In this document: piece after piece, positions 9,044-18,520 of the stretch
How the letters are laid out: each line of letters opens with the position of its first letter
Position numbering within the stretch: the stretch's first letter is position 1
From: Streptomyces sp. NBC_01454
Lineage (GTDB): Bacteria > Actinomycetota > Actinomycetes > Streptomycetales > Streptomycetaceae
DNA length: 64,000 nt
Assembly (NCBI RefSeq): GCF_036227565.1
Contig: NZ_CP109460.1
Location: 2,046,001-2,110,000, forward strand
Direction: 5' to 3'
Notes under the pieces: model-generated
Seen by the model: only the letters and a program-made list of their open reading frames with translations
Databases searched by the model: none
Told to the model about the DNA's origin: nothing
Program-made: the position numbers and the translations under genes

Positions 9044-10105
9044 ATGCCCGAACTGCGTGTCGTGGCCGTCTCCAACGACGGCACACGGCTGGTGCTCAAA
9101 GCTGCGGACAGCACCGAGTACACGCTTCCGATCGACGAACGGCTGCGCGCCGCTGTCCGCAACGACCGCGCACGGCTGGGCCAGATCGAGATCGAGGTCG
9201 AGAGCCATCTGCGGCCGCGGGACATCCAGGCCCGTATAAGAGCCGGTGCCTCCGCCGAAGAGGTCGCCCAGCTCGCCGGCATCCCCGTCGACCGGGTGCG
9301 CCGCTTCGAGGGCCCGGTGCTCGCCGAGCGTGCCTTCATGGCCGAGCGGGCCCGTAAGACACCGGTGCGGCGCCCCGGCGAGAACACCGGCCCACAGCTC
9401 GGTGAGGCGGTCGCGGAGCGGCTGCTGCTGCGCGGCGCCGACAAGGAGAGCGTCCAGTGGGACTCCTGGCGCCGCGACGACGGCACCTGGGAGGTGCTGC
9501 TGGTCTACCGCGTCGCCACCGAACCGCACTCGGCGAGCTGGACGTACGACCCGCCGAGGCGGCTCGTCCAGGCCGTGGACGACGAAGCACGGGCACTGAT
9601 CGGCGAGAGCGACGACACGCCCGAGCCGAGCTTCCCGTTCGTGCCGCGGATCGCGCGGCTGCCGCGCGACCGGCCGCTGGACCGCACCCTGGACCGGCAG
9701 CCGTCCGAGCGTGCGGGGCAGTCCGGCGGCGAGGACGAGGAGTCGCGGGGCGCCGAGGAGGCCGTCGGTGAGCGCGAGCGCGAGCGGGATTCGCTGACCA
9801 GCCTGCTGGAGGCGGTGCCGAGCTTCCGTGGCGACATGATCGTGCCGGAGAGCGCGAAGGCGCCGCAGAGCGACGAGGAATCCGAGGCCGAGGTCGAGGA
9901 GCCGGCCGCCCCGGCGGCCAGCGCGGGCGCGGGTTCCGCATACGCCGATGTGCTGATGCCGCGTGCGGTGGCCGGCCACCGTGACCGGCTGACCGGGACC
10001 ACGGACCGGCAGGCCGAGGCGGACGGCGTCCGGCCCGGTCGCCGCGCCGCGGTGCCCAGCTGGGACGAGATCGTCTTCGGCACCCGGCGGAAGAAGCCGG
10101 AGTAG
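9044..10105 (+). CDS. sepH: Cell-division regulator SepH
   Basis: Actinobacterial FtsZ-binding protein (formerly DUF3071) that promotes Z-ring assembly during sporulation and vegetative septation. 353 residues. N-terminal conserved region about 1-165, beginning MPELRVVAVSNDGTRLVL, with a helix-turn-helix-like segment near 60-90 (DIQARIRAGASAEEVAQLAG). The following 150 residues are acidic and disordered-looking, and the end is a short conserved tail with PSWDEIVFG. ATG start behind GGGAGG. Single-gene unit closed by a hairpin. Confidence 0.93.
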   Translation: MPELRVVAVSNDGTRLVLKAADSTEYTLPIDERLRAAVRNDRARLGQIEIEVESHLRPRDIQARIRAGASAEEVAQLAGIPVDRVRRFEGPVLAERAFMAERARKTPVRRPGENTGPQLGEAVAERLLLRGADKESVQWDSWRRDDGTWEVLLVYRVATEPHSASWTYDPPRRLVQAVDDEARALIGESDDTPEPSFPFVPRIARLPRDRPLDRTLDRQPSERAGQSGGEDEESRGAEEAVGERERERDSLTSLLEAVPSFRGDMIVPESAKAPQSDEESEAEVEEPAAPAASAGAGSAYADVLMPRAVAGHRDRLTGTTDRQAEADGVRPGRRAAVPSWDEIVFGTRRKKPE

Positions 10106-10131
10106 CGCGGCGGCGCTCCCCCTGCAGTGAT

Positions 10132-10172
10132 GCCGTCCGCCCGTCCCCTGCTTCCAGGGGGCGGGCGGACGG
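10132..10172. terminator. Terminator between sepH and sulfurtransferase
   Basis: GCCGTCCGCCCG plus CCCC pairs with GGGG plus CGGGCGGACGGC with one G-T wobble and an 8-base loop. Convergent genes on either side make it bidirectional. Confidence 0.8.
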
Positions 10173-10186
10173 CGTGTGACGGGGGC

Positions 10187-11026
10187 TCAGCCGGCCTGCG
10201 GGCCGGTGGCGACCGGGCGGGCGGGGTCGGCCGTCCACTCGCTCCAGGAGCCGACGTAGAGGGCGGCGGGAACGCCCGCGAGCGCGAGCGCCAGTACCTG
10301 ATGGGCGGCGGAGACCCCGGAGCCGCAGTAGACGCCGACCTCCGTGTCCGCCGTGGCGCCGAGCGAGGCGAACCGCCGGGCGAGTTCCGCGGCGTCACGG
10401 AATACGGTGCCGCCCTCGGCGACGTTCTCGGTCGTCGGCGCGGACACGGCGCCCGGGATGTGGCCGGCCACCGGGTCGATGGGCTCGACCTCGCCGCGGT
10501 AGCGCTCGGCGGCCCGGGCGTCCAGCAGGACTCCGCGGCGGGCCAGCGCGGCCGCGTCGTCCGCCGTCAGCAGCGGAAGGGCGCCGGGCAGCGGCGTGAA
10601 GTCGCCGGTGGGCGGGGTCGGCTGATCGGTGCTCAGGGCGCCCCCGGAGGCCTGCCAGGCGGCGAGACCGCCGTCCAGGACACGCACGTCGGGGTGGCCG
10701 GTCCAGCGCAGCAGCCACCAGGCGCGGGCGGCCGCCCAGCTCTGGCCGCCGTCGTAGACGACCACGGGGCGGTCCGCGCGGACCCCCGCGGCGCGCATGG
10801 CCGCGGCGAACACATCCAGGTCGGGCAGCGGGTGCCGGCCGGCCGGGCCGGGGGGTGCGGCGAGTTCGCTGTCGAGGTCGACGTAGACCGCGCCGGGCAC
10901 GTGGCCGGCCTCGTACTCGGGGCGGCCGGGCGGCCCGCCGAGCTGGTAACGGATGTCCAGGAGGACGGGGGCGGCGGGCTGTGCCAGCTCGCTCGCGAGT
11001 TCGGTAGCGGTGATGATGACGTTCAT
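10187..11026 (-). CDS. Thiosulfate/3-mercaptopyruvate sulfurtransferase
   Basis: Two tandem rhodanese domains in 279 residues. The first (about 5-125) lacks the active-site cysteine and is structural. The second (about 150-275) carries the catalytic loop CGSGVSA, which forms the persulfide intermediate. The start was moved to the second ATG because AAGGA overlaps the first and sits 9 bases from the second. The loop sequence is closer to the thiosulfate-using branch, but substrate preference is uncertain. Convergent with sepH, divergent from the VOC gene. Confidence 0.9.
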   Translation of the reverse strand: MNVIITATELASELAQPAAPVLLDIRYQLGGPPGRPEYEAGHVPGAVYVDLDSELAAPPGPAGRHPLPDLDVFAAAMRAAGVRADRPVVVYDGGQSWAAARAWWLLRWTGHPDVRVLDGGLAAWQASGGALSTDQPTPPTGDFTPLPGALPLLTADDAAALARRGVLLDARAAERYRGEVEPIDPVAGHIPGAVSAPTTENVAEGGTVFRDAAELARRFASLGATADTEVGVYCGSGVSAAHQVLALALAGVPAALYVGSWSEWTADPARPVATGPQAG

Positions 11027-11277
11027 GGGACTCATCCTTGCGTAGCAACTGCTACGTACAGAAGGCGGTAGCCCACCCTCCGTATGACGCAGTTGCGCCG
11101 TGTTGTCACCTCACGGAAACGGATCGGGGGCCTCAAATCGGGCATTCTCCCCCGCGAACGCGCCGTGGACGGCGCGGCCGGGGCGCACACCAGGTCACCG
11201 GGTGCGAGCATCTGCTCGGGACCCGTGCCCGTACCGCACAGGGTCGGCACCCCCGACACTCCGAGGAGAAAGCGACC

Positions 11278-12054
11278 ATGACGACCGAGGCAGCGACCCG
11301 GCGGATGTCCGGCGCGCCCTGCTGGGTGAGCCTCCTGGCCCACAGCATGTCCGCGACGCAGGAGTTCTACGGCGCGCTGTTCGGCTGGGAGTTCCACCCG
11401 GGGCCGCAGCACTTCGGTCCGTACGCCCGGGCCTTCCTCGACGGCCGGGAAGTCGCCGGGGTCGGTGAGCTGGCACCCGACCGCCACCTCCCGGTCTCCT
11501 GGACCACCTATCTGGCCAGTGACGACGCGGATGTGACGGCTGAGCAGATCCGTTCCTGCGGGGGGACGGTGGGCGTCGGGCCGCTGGACGCGGACGACGA
11601 CACGGGGCGGATGGCGATCGGCTCCGATCCCCAGGGCGCGATCTTCGGCATCTGGCAGGGCAAGTCGCCGATGGGCACCGTCCACACCGGCGAGCCGGGC
11701 ACACCGGTGTGGAACGAGCTGGTCACCCGCGATACCGGCTCGGTCAGTCCGTTCTACGAGCATGTCTTCGGCTTCGAGGCGGAGCCGGTGGCCACGGCCG
11801 GCCTCGACTATCTGACGCTGCGGCTCAAGGGGCGCCCGGTGGCCGGTGTCCACGGGGTGGGCACCGCCCTGCCCCGCGACCGGGGCTCCCACTGGATGAC
11901 GTACTTCGCCGTCCCCAACACGGACGCGGCGGCCCGCCGGGTCACCGAACTGGGCGGACGGGTGCTGCACGCCGCCCGGGATTCCGCGCACGGCCGGCTG
12001 GCGACCGTCGCCGACAGCGAGGGCGCCGTCTTCACGATCATCCAGCAGGGCTGA
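11278..12054 (+). CDS. Two-domain VOC (glyoxalase-fold) protein
   Basis: 258 residues built from two vicinal-oxygen-chelate modules: about 10-125 (starting PCWVSLLAHSMSATQEFYGALFG) and about 140-258 (starting PVWNELVTRDTGSVSPFYEHVFG). The pattern matches the CFP-30B/27 kDa antigen-like group common in actinomycetes rather than true glyoxalase I. ATG start behind GAGGAG at spacing 9. The 240 bases upstream back onto the sulfurtransferase gene and should hold two divergent promoters. No substrate can be inferred. Confidence 0.88.
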   Translation: MTTEAATRRMSGAPCWVSLLAHSMSATQEFYGALFGWEFHPGPQHFGPYARAFLDGREVAGVGELAPDRHLPVSWTTYLASDDADVTAEQIRSCGGTVGVGPLDADDDTGRMAIGSDPQGAIFGIWQGKSPMGTVHTGEPGTPVWNELVTRDTGSVSPFYEHVFGFEAEPVATAGLDYLTLRLKGRPVAGVHGVGTALPRDRGSHWMTYFAVPNTDAAARRVTELGGRVLHAARDSAHGRLATVADSEGAVFTIIQQG

Positions 12055-12083
12055 AACACCCGCCGTACCAGGGACGGTGGGGC

Positions 12084-12632
12084 TCAGGCGGTGGCCGCGT
12101 CCAGGCGCATCCGGACGTAGCACGCGCCCGCCGGTCCCGGTCGCCGGTGTCCGTCCGGCCGCCAGCCGTGCCGCGTGTAGAAGGCCCGTGCACGGTCGTT
12201 GCGCTCCCATGCCTCGACCCGGCCCCCGGGCAGCGCCGCCTCGCGCAGGAACCGTACGAAGGCCGCGTGCAGTTGGCCGCCGATCCCCCGTCCCCACTGC
12301 CCGGGCAGCACATGGATCTGGTACAGCTCGCCGACGGTCATCGCCTCGTTCCCGTGGCCGAGCGGCTGGTTCCCGGGGCCGAGCGGCGGGCCCATGGCCA
12401 CCACGCCCACCACGGTGCCGTTCCGCAGCGCGCACCGCACCGTCCTGGTGGCCGAGAGGATCGAGCGCGCCCACCCCTCCCGTCGCCGCGCCGGCCCGTC
12501 GGGGGTGTCGATCTGTGCCGCGGGGAGCCCGCCCGCCCGGTAGTACGCGGTGCGGGCCCGGGTGTGTAGTTCCACGAGCGAGTCGAGATCGGCGGGGACG
12601 GCGGGGCGCAGCAGGACCGGAGTGTGCGTCAT
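12084..12632 (-). CDS. GNAT-family N-acetyltransferase
   Basis: 182 residues with the full GNAT core: the acetyl-CoA pyrophosphate loop QWGRGIGGQL near 130 (R/Q-x-x-G-x-G) and the C-terminal AxxFYxrhGW element (RARAFYTRHGW). The ATG start has no clear ribosome site; the frame is open far upstream into tdk, but the family N-terminus (LLRPAVPADLDSLVELH) fits the chosen start. It lies 127 bases downstream of tdk on the same strand. Acceptor substrate unknown. Confidence 0.85.
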   Translation of the reverse strand: MTHTPVLLRPAVPADLDSLVELHTRARTAYYRAGGLPAAQIDTPDGPARRREGWARSILSATRTVRCALRNGTVVGVVAMGPPLGPGNQPLGHGNEAMTVGELYQIHVLPGQWGRGIGGQLHAAFVRFLREAALPGGRVEAWERNDRARAFYTRHGWRPDGHRRPGPAGACYVRMRLDAATA

Positions 12633-12759
12633 GCCCGCGAGGACGCGCCGGGCGGAGCGGTGGGTTCCCTCCCCGCGAAGCGGAGAGCGTCCATCGGGCG
12701 CCGGTGCCGGCGCACCGACATTCGTGGGGCGTGCGGGCGCGGGTGCCGGCGGGCGGCCG

Positions 12760-13425
12760 CTACTTCGCGCCGTCGACGGGCAGTACGTCCGGGGAGAGGG
12801 CGGCCGCGCGGGCCGTCGTCGAGGTCTGGCGGCGGCGGTGGTGGCGCCGGCACAGCACCTCGTAACCGACCTCGGCCTGGGGGCTGTCCACGTCTCCCAC
12901 GACGTCGCCGACGACGACCTGCGCGCCCTCGACGACCATCCGGCCGTCGACGGTACGGGCGTTGTGCGTGGCGCGGGCACCGCACCAACACAGCGCCTCG
13001 ACCTGCAACACCTCTATCCGGTCGGCCAGTTCGACCAGGCGCTGGGAGCCGGGGAAGAGCTTGCTGCGGAAGTCGGTGGTGATGCCGAAGGCGAAGACGT
13101 CCAGTTCCAGGTCGTCGACGACGCGGGCGAGCTGGTCGACCTGTTCGGGGGCCAGGAACTGCGCCTCGTCGGCGATGACGTAGTCGACCCGGCCGCCGGA
13201 GGAGAGGTGCCCGATGACATGGGCGTAGAAGTCCATGTCATCCGCCGCCTCGACGGCCTCGGTGACCAGGCCGAGGCGGGAGGAGAGCTTGCCGCGGCCG
13301 GCCCGGTCGTTGCGGCTGTAGATCATGCCTTGCAGGCCGCGGGAGGAGCGGTTGTGCTCGATCTGCAGAGCGAGGGTGCTCTTTCCGCAGTCCATGGTTC
13401 CGGAGAAGAACACCAGCTCGGGCAT
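12760..13425 (-). CDS. tdk: Thymidine kinase (class II)
   Basis: Phosphorylates thymidine in pyrimidine salvage. 221 residues. P-loop SGTMDCGKST (8-17), Walker B-type DEAQF (D86, E87), and zinc-lasso cysteines in CWCG (C146, C148) paired with the CRRHH region near 192, so all expected features of the TK1-like class are present. The C-terminal 25 residues are an Ala/Ser-rich extension. ATG start without a recognisable Shine-Dalgarno. Confidence 0.95.
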   Translation of the reverse strand: MPELVFFSGTMDCGKSTLALQIEHNRSSRGLQGMIYSRNDRAGRGKLSSRLGLVTEAVEAADDMDFYAHVIGHLSSGGRVDYVIADEAQFLAPEQVDQLARVVDDLELDVFAFGITTDFRSKLFPGSQRLVELADRIEVLQVEALCWCGARATHNARTVDGRMVVEGAQVVVGDVVGDVDSPQAEVGYEVLCRRHHRRRQTSTTARAAALSPDVLPVDGAK

Positions 13426-13494
13426 GGGGAGTTGCGGGCCTTTCGGGCTCGTGGGGGGGGCGTGGCGAAGTGCGGGGGGGGCGGGCCGCGTGGA

Positions 13495-14685
13495 TCAGGT
13501 ACGGACTTCCAGGAGGGGCACCAGCTGCTCCACCGGGGTCATCGAACCGTGCATCCCGACCATCTCCGATTCCCGGGGCTCCCGTTCGGTCGCGATGATC
13601 ACCATGTCGGCATGGGCGGCCGCCACGACATCACCGATCCGGGCACGCACCCGGTCATCGACCGACGGACCGAACCACCCGGCGGCGATGGCCTCGTCGC
13701 GGCTCGCGACCCACATCTGCTCACCGACCACCTCGCGCCATACGGCGAGCACATCGGCGGCCGCGCCCGGGTGGGCGTAGACGTGCCGGGCCCGGCCCTC
13801 GCCGCCCAACAGGCGTACGCCGGCGCGCAGTTCCCAGTCCTCGTCGAAGTCGATCCGCGACTCCGGGTCGAAGGGGATGTCGATCATGCCGTGGTCGGCG
13901 GTGATGTACAGGGCGCTGCGCGGCGGGAGCTGCTCGGCCAGCCGCTGGGCGAGCCGGTCGACGTACATCACCTGGCCGCGCCAGGCATCGGAGTTGACGC
14001 CGTAGCGGTGCCCCTTGCCGTCGACCTCGGAGTAGTACGTGTAGACCAGCGAGCGGTCACCGGCGGCGAGCTGCTCGGCGGCGAGGTCCATCCGTTCCTC
14101 GCCGGAGAGCCGGCCGTGGAAGGTGCCGCCGCTGAGCGCGACCTTGGTGAGCGGGGTGTGCTGGAAGTTCGGTGCGGAGACCTGGCAGGTGTGGATGCCG
14201 GCGGCGTCCGCGCGCTGGAACACCGTCGGATACGGCTGCCAGACATGGGGGTCGGTCCACGGGTACCAGCGCAGCTGGTTCATCAGGGCGCCGGTCGCCG
14301 GGTCCTCGCAGGTGTAGCCGGGCAGGCCGTGGGCGCCCGGCGGCAGGCCGGTGCCGACCGAGGCGAGGGAGGTGGCGGTGGTGGAGGGGAAGCCGGCGGT
14401 GAGCGGGCGGCCGGTGCCGTTGCACGACGTGTCCAGGAGCGAGGTCAGGAACGGCGCCTCCTCCGGGTGGTCGCGCAGCAGCTCCCAGCCGAGGCCGTCG
14501 ATCAGGAAGACGCAGGCCCGGTCGGCGGGGGTCAGCTCCAGCGAGGTGTGCACGCCGGGTATCCCCAGTCCCGCGGCGATGCCGGGCAGCAGATCGGCGA
14601 GCGAGCCGGTGCCGTACCGCGGCGCGGGGGCGGCCAGCGGGTCGAGCGGTTCGGGTTCCGGCCAGGCGGGGACGGTGTGGGCCAT
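13495..14685 (-). CDS. Nucleotide pyrophosphatase/phosphodiesterase (alkaline phosphatase superfamily)
   Basis: 396-residue metal-dependent hydrolase. Two-zinc-site signatures are visible: D63 in FLIDGLGWE, the Thr nucleophile in FPSTTATS (102-103), SEVDGKGHRYG, TADHGM, and a final histidine in GMHGS. No signal peptide or TM segment, so it is cytoplasmic, unlike many NPPs. Its ATG overlaps the stop of the DUF5998 gene by one base (TGATG), indicating translational coupling. Likely cleaves phosphodiester or pyrophosphate bonds; the substrate is not known. Confidence 0.88.
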   Translation of the reverse strand: MAHTVPAWPEPEPLDPLAAPAPRYGTGSLADLLPGIAAGLGIPGVHTSLELTPADRACVFLIDGLGWELLRDHPEEAPFLTSLLDTSCNGTGRPLTAGFPSTTATSLASVGTGLPPGAHGLPGYTCEDPATGALMNQLRWYPWTDPHVWQPYPTVFQRADAAGIHTCQVSAPNFQHTPLTKVALSGGTFHGRLSGEERMDLAAEQLAAGDRSLVYTYYSEVDGKGHRYGVNSDAWRGQVMYVDRLAQRLAEQLPPRSALYITADHGMIDIPFDPESRIDFDEDWELRAGVRLLGGEGRARHVYAHPGAAADVLAVWREVVGEQMWVASRDEAIAAGWFGPSVDDRVRARIGDVVAAAHADMVIIATEREPRESEMVGMHGSMTPVEQLVPLLEVRT

Positions 14686-15275
14686 CAGCGGGTGGTGGTG
14701 GCCGCGGTGGCCTCGGAGAGCGCCTGGGCGAAGGTGAGCGTCTCGCGCACCGAGTCCGGTCCGTCACCGGCCTCACTGACCCGCAGCGAGAGGTCGTCGG
14801 CGGTGGAGGAGCCCGTGTAGCCGTGGTCCGCCTCGCAGTTGGGGTCGCCGCAGGCGGCGGGCTCCAGGTCCAGGCGGGCGACCGCGCCCCAGCCGATGGT
14901 CAGCACGACCTCGCGGGGCAGCTGGCCGGGGGTGTACGACTCGGGGTTGGCGACCACGCGGCTGAGCACCACGGACGAGATCCGGCCGAGCTTGACCGAC
15001 TCGGTGGAGGTGGTGGCGTACGGCGACGGGGAGGTGGCGTCGGCGGCCTGCTCGTCGGTGTGGCTGACAATGAAGCGGGTGCCGGTCAGGACCAGGACCG
15101 TGACATGACGGCGGACCTCGTTGGCGTCGAAGGTCGTCTCCTGATGGACGAGGTACGACACGACCGGCTCACCGCCGACCGCGGCCTGCACCGCCTCGGC
15201 CACGAGCGTCGGGTAATAGCCACTGCGCTCGATCGCCGCACGCAGTCCCTGGGTCGTCGTACCGGTCTTAGCCAT
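14685..15275 (-). CDS. DUF5998 family protein
   Basis: 196-residue conserved actinobacterial protein starting MAKTGTTTQGLRAAIERSGYYP. Mixed alpha/beta with a central hydrophobic strand region (VTVLVLTGTRFIVSHTDE) and a small CGDPNCEADHGY motif near 145 that could bind a metal. No membrane segment. An ATG nine bases earlier is possible; the later one matches the family start as I remember it. Conserved coupling to the downstream phosphodiesterase gene suggests the two act together. Function unknown. Confidence 0.8.
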   Translation of the reverse strand: MAKTGTTTQGLRAAIERSGYYPTLVAEAVQAAVGGEPVVSYLVHQETTFDANEVRRHVTVLVLTGTRFIVSHTDEQAADATSPSPYATTSTESVKLGRISSVVLSRVVANPESYTPGQLPREVVLTIGWGAVARLDLEPAACGDPNCEADHGYTGSSTADDLSLRVSEAGDGPDSVRETLTFAQALSEATAATTTR

Positions 15276-15313
15276 GGGGTCCATCTTACGGGGCGTACCG
15301 GGCCGCGAGAGCC

Positions 15314-18300
15314 TCAGTAGACGGGCAGCCGGCGGGGGCCGAGGTCAGTGGTGGCAGGGGGCCTGGCCAGGCGGACGGAGGCACCCAGAACGGAGAGGCC
15401 GTGGGCGGCGACGACCACCGGTTCGAGGTCCACACCGACGACCTCGGGGTGGTCGTCGACGAGCCGGGAGACCCGCAGCAGCAGTTCGGCCAGCGCCGCG
15501 GTGTCCACGGGCTGGGACCCGCGCCAGCCGAAGAGCAGCGGGGCGGCCCGGATCGAGCGGATCTGCTCGGCGACCTCGCGGTCGGTGGCGGGAATGAGGC
15601 GGTGGGCGATGTCGCCGAGCAGCTCGGAGGGCGCACCGGCCAGGCCGAAGGAGAGGACGGCGCCGGCGGCCGGGTCGATGGCGGCCCGGATGACCGTGTC
15701 GACACCGCGCGGCACCATCGACTGGACGACCGGACGCAGCTCCTCCGGGGAGCCGAGGAAATCGGTCAATTCGGCATAGGTGCGGCGGAGTTCCCGCTCG
15801 CCGGCGAGGTCGAGGCGTACGCCGCCGAGGTCGGCGCGGTGCCGCAGATGGGGTGCGGTGGTCTTGAGGGCCACCGGATAGCCGAGGCGGGCGGCGGCGC
15901 GGACGGCGGTGTCCGGGTCGGGGGCGGGGAGGACGGGGCGGGTGTGGATGCCGTAGCGGGCGAGCAGGGCCTCGGCGTCCTCGGCCGGCACGGGGACGGA
16001 GCGGCCGGTGGGGACGTCGCGGGTGAGCCGGTCGAGGAGGCGCTCGATGTCGGCGCCGGCCGCCGCCTCCTGGATGTCGTCGTACTCGGGCACCCGGCCC
16101 GGATCGGCGGCCTCCCGGCGCCACGTGGCATAGCGGACGGCCTCGGCGAGCGCACGGACGGCACGCTCGGCGGCGGGGTAGGCGGGGATGCGCAGGGGTG
16201 CGGCGCGGCGCGGGGGCGGGGCGGTGGCCTCGGCGTCACGGGCCCTGGCCGGCTGCGCTGCGGTGAGAGTGGGCGGCGGTCCCGGGGGGACCGGGGGGCG
16301 TGCGGGATACGACGGGTGGCGCGGGGGCGGCGCGGACTCCGGGGACGACGGGGCAGGTGCCGGAGCCGGGTTCTCGTGGCGGGCCGCCCGGTCACCGGCG
16401 GGGGCGTCGGGCCCCGATGCCTGGGCTCCTCCCGGTGACGGTGCCGGTGCCGGTGCCGGTGCCGCGAGCCTCTCCGCCAGTTCGTCCATGGCGAGATGGA
16501 CAACGGTGACCGGCTTCTCCGGGTGGGCCTCGGCGGCGGTGCGCAGGGCGGCGGCGAGCGCGGCGCCCTCACCCCCGCCCGGGGAGACCGCGGCTCCCTC
16601 CCCCACCCAGGGGATGGCGGTGACGACCACGGCGTCGCAGCCGTCGCCGGCCAGCGCCTCGTCGAGCGCGGCCCGGAAGTCGTCGGGTGTCGCGGCCGAG
16701 GTCAGGACATGGGGCCGTTGCGGGCGCAGCCGTTCGGTCAGGCAGGCGTCGTAGGCCAGCAGCGCCAGCGACTCGGAGTTGCCCAGGATGGCGATGCGCG
16801 AGCCGGCCGGCAGCGGCTGGGAGCCCAGCAGCAGCCCGGCGTCGATCAGCTCGGTGACCGTGTCGACGCGGATCACGCCCGCCTGGCGCATCAGGGCGGC
16901 GACGGTGCTGTCGGGAACCCGGACGGTGGGCACGGCGTGGCCCGGCGGGGCGGTGCCGTTGTGCCGGGCCCCCTTGGCGACCACGACCGGTTTGACGGCG
17001 GCGGTGCGGCGGGCGAGCCGGGCGAACTTGCGGGGGTTTCCGATGGACTCCAGATACAGGATCACGACATCGGTGTCCGGGTCCTCGTACCAGTACTGGA
17101 GCAGGTCGTTCCCGGAGACGTCGGCGCGGTTGCCGGCCGAGACGAAGGCGGAGATGCCGGCGATGCCGCCGTCGCCGGGGCCGCGCGCATGCAGTCCGCT
17201 GAGCAGGGCGATGCCGATGGCGCCGGACTGGGTGAACAGGCCGATGTGGCCGGCACCGGGCATCTGGGGCGCGAGGGAGGCGTTCAGCCGCACACCGGGG
17301 GCGGTGTTGATCAGGCCGAAGGCATTGGGGCCGATGAGCCGCATGCCGTACGAGCGGGCCTGGCCGAGCAGGGCGCGCTGCCGCTCCCTGCCCTCCGGGC
17401 CCGCCTCGGCGTAACCGGAGGACAGGATCAGCACCCCCTGGACGCCGTGTTCACCGCAGTCACGGACGACGTCGGGGACGCGGTCCGCGGGCACGGCGAC
17501 GACGGCGAGATCGACCGGCTCGGAGATCTCGCGCAGCGCGCGGACGGCCGGTACGCCTTCGGGGTCCAGCCGCTGCATCCCGTCGGGGAACGCGTGGTTG
17601 ACGGCGTGCACCCGGCCCGTGAAGCCGGAGTCCAGGAGACTGCGCAGGGCGGTGCGGCCGACACCGCCGGTGGCGCGGCCGGTGCCGATGACGGCGACCG
17701 AGCGCGGGGTGAGCAGCCGCTGGACGGAGCGGGCCTCGGCCCGCTGCTCGCGGCCGCGCATCACAGCCATGGACTGCTCGGTCGGCTCCAGATCGAACTC
17801 CAGCCGGACCACACCGTCTTCGAAGGTGCGCTTCTGGGTGTAGCCCGCATCGGTGAACACCTTGATCATCTTGGAGTTCGCCGGGAGCACCTCGGCGGCG
17901 AACCGGCGGATGCCGCGTTCACGGGCGACGGCCGCGATGTGCTCCAGGAGGGCGGAGGCGACGCCGCGGCCCTGGTGGGCGTCCTGGACGAGGAAGGCGA
18001 CCTCCGCCTGGTCGTCCTCGGGGTCCTTGGCGGGCAGGCCCTGGTCGTTGATCCGGTCGTAGCGGACGGTGGCGATGAACTCGCCGCCGACCATCGCGGC
18101 GAGACCGACCCGGTCGACGTAGTCGTGGTGGGTGAAACGGTGCACATCGCGGTCGGACAGGCGCGGGTAGGGGGCGAAGAAGCGGTAGTACTTCGACTCG
18201 TCCGAGACCTGTTCGTAGAAGGAGACCAGCCGCTCGGCATCGTCGGGGGTGATGGGGCGGATCCGCGCCGTCCCGCCGTCACGCAGCACCACGTCTGCTT

Positions 18301-18340
18301 CCCAGTGGGTCGGGTACGCGTGGTCCTGCGACTTCTGCAT
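15314..18340 (-). CDS. Protein acetyltransferase: GNAT plus NDP-forming acyl-CoA synthetase fusion (PatA-like)
   Basis: 1008 residues. N-terminal GNAT domain (about 20-185) with DAHQGRGVASALLEH as the CoA loop; then CoA-binding and ligase domains of the NDP-forming acyl-CoA synthetase family (about 205-640, with FTQSGAIGIALLSGL and the succinyl-CoA-synthetase-like fold); a roughly 110-residue linker of Pro, Ala and Ser; and an ATP-grasp-like domain to the end. GNAT at the N-terminus is the arrangement I recall for S. lividans PatA, which acetylates an acetoacetyl-CoA synthetase; Salmonella Pat has the reverse order. Single-gene unit; the synthetase part is probably a sensor rather than an active ligase. 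Confidence 0.88.
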   Translation of the reverse strand: MQKSQDHAYPTHWEADVVLRDGGTARIRPITPDDAERLVSFYEQVSDESKYYRFFAPYPRLSDRDVHRFTHHDYVDRVGLAAMVGGEFIATVRYDRINDQGLPAKDPEDDQAEVAFLVQDAHQGRGVASALLEHIAAVARERGIRRFAAEVLPANSKMIKVFTDAGYTQKRTFEDGVVRLEFDLEPTEQSMAVMRGREQRAEARSVQRLLTPRSVAVIGTGRATGGVGRTALRSLLDSGFTGRVHAVNHAFPDGMQRLDPEGVPAVRALREISEPVDLAVVAVPADRVPDVVRDCGEHGVQGVLILSSGYAEAGPEGRERQRALLGQARSYGMRLIGPNAFGLINTAPGVRLNASLAPQMPGAGHIGLFTQSGAIGIALLSGLHARGPGDGGIAGISAFVSAGNRADVSGNDLLQYWYEDPDTDVVILYLESIGNPRKFARLARRTAAVKPVVVAKGARHNGTAPPGHAVPTVRVPDSTVAALMRQAGVIRVDTVTELIDAGLLLGSQPLPAGSRIAILGNSESLALLAYDACLTERLRPQRPHVLTSAATPDDFRAALDEALAGDGCDAVVVTAIPWVGEGAAVSPGGGEGAALAAALRTAAEAHPEKPVTVVHLAMDELAERLAAPAPAPAPSPGGAQASGPDAPAGDRAARHENPAPAPAPSSPESAPPPRHPSYPARPPVPPGPPPTLTAAQPARARDAEATAPPPRRAAPLRIPAYPAAERAVRALAEAVRYATWRREAADPGRVPEYDDIQEAAAGADIERLLDRLTRDVPTGRSVPVPAEDAEALLARYGIHTRPVLPAPDPDTAVRAAARLGYPVALKTTAPHLRHRADLGGVRLDLAGERELRRTYAELTDFLGSPEELRPVVQSMVPRGVDTVIRAAIDPAAGAVLSFGLAGAPSELLGDIAHRLIPATDREVAEQIRSIRAAPLLFGWRGSQPVDTAALAELLLRVSRLVDDHPEVVGVDLEPVVVAAHGLSVLGASVRLARPPATTDLGPRRLPVY
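16441..16464. repeat. Hexamer tandem repeat in acetyltransferase linker
   Basis: Four exact copies of GTGCCG (preceded by one variant, GTGACG) encode an alternating Ala-Pro run in the interdomain linker. The array is prone to slippage in whole codons, so linker length probably varies between strains. Confidence 0.9.
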
Positions 18341-18520
18341 GCGGACAGCGTACGGCCGGGCACCGACAACGGGCCCGGCGCGCGTACGCTCGGGGTGCAG
18401 GCAGGCCGATGATGCCGTGGAGACCGTGCGGCGGGCCCGGCCGGCCGGGCCTCCCTTGGGGACCAGGGGCGGCGAAGGCCAGCAGGCGCGTCCGCTGGAG
18501 CAGGTCCGGCAGCGTGAGAG

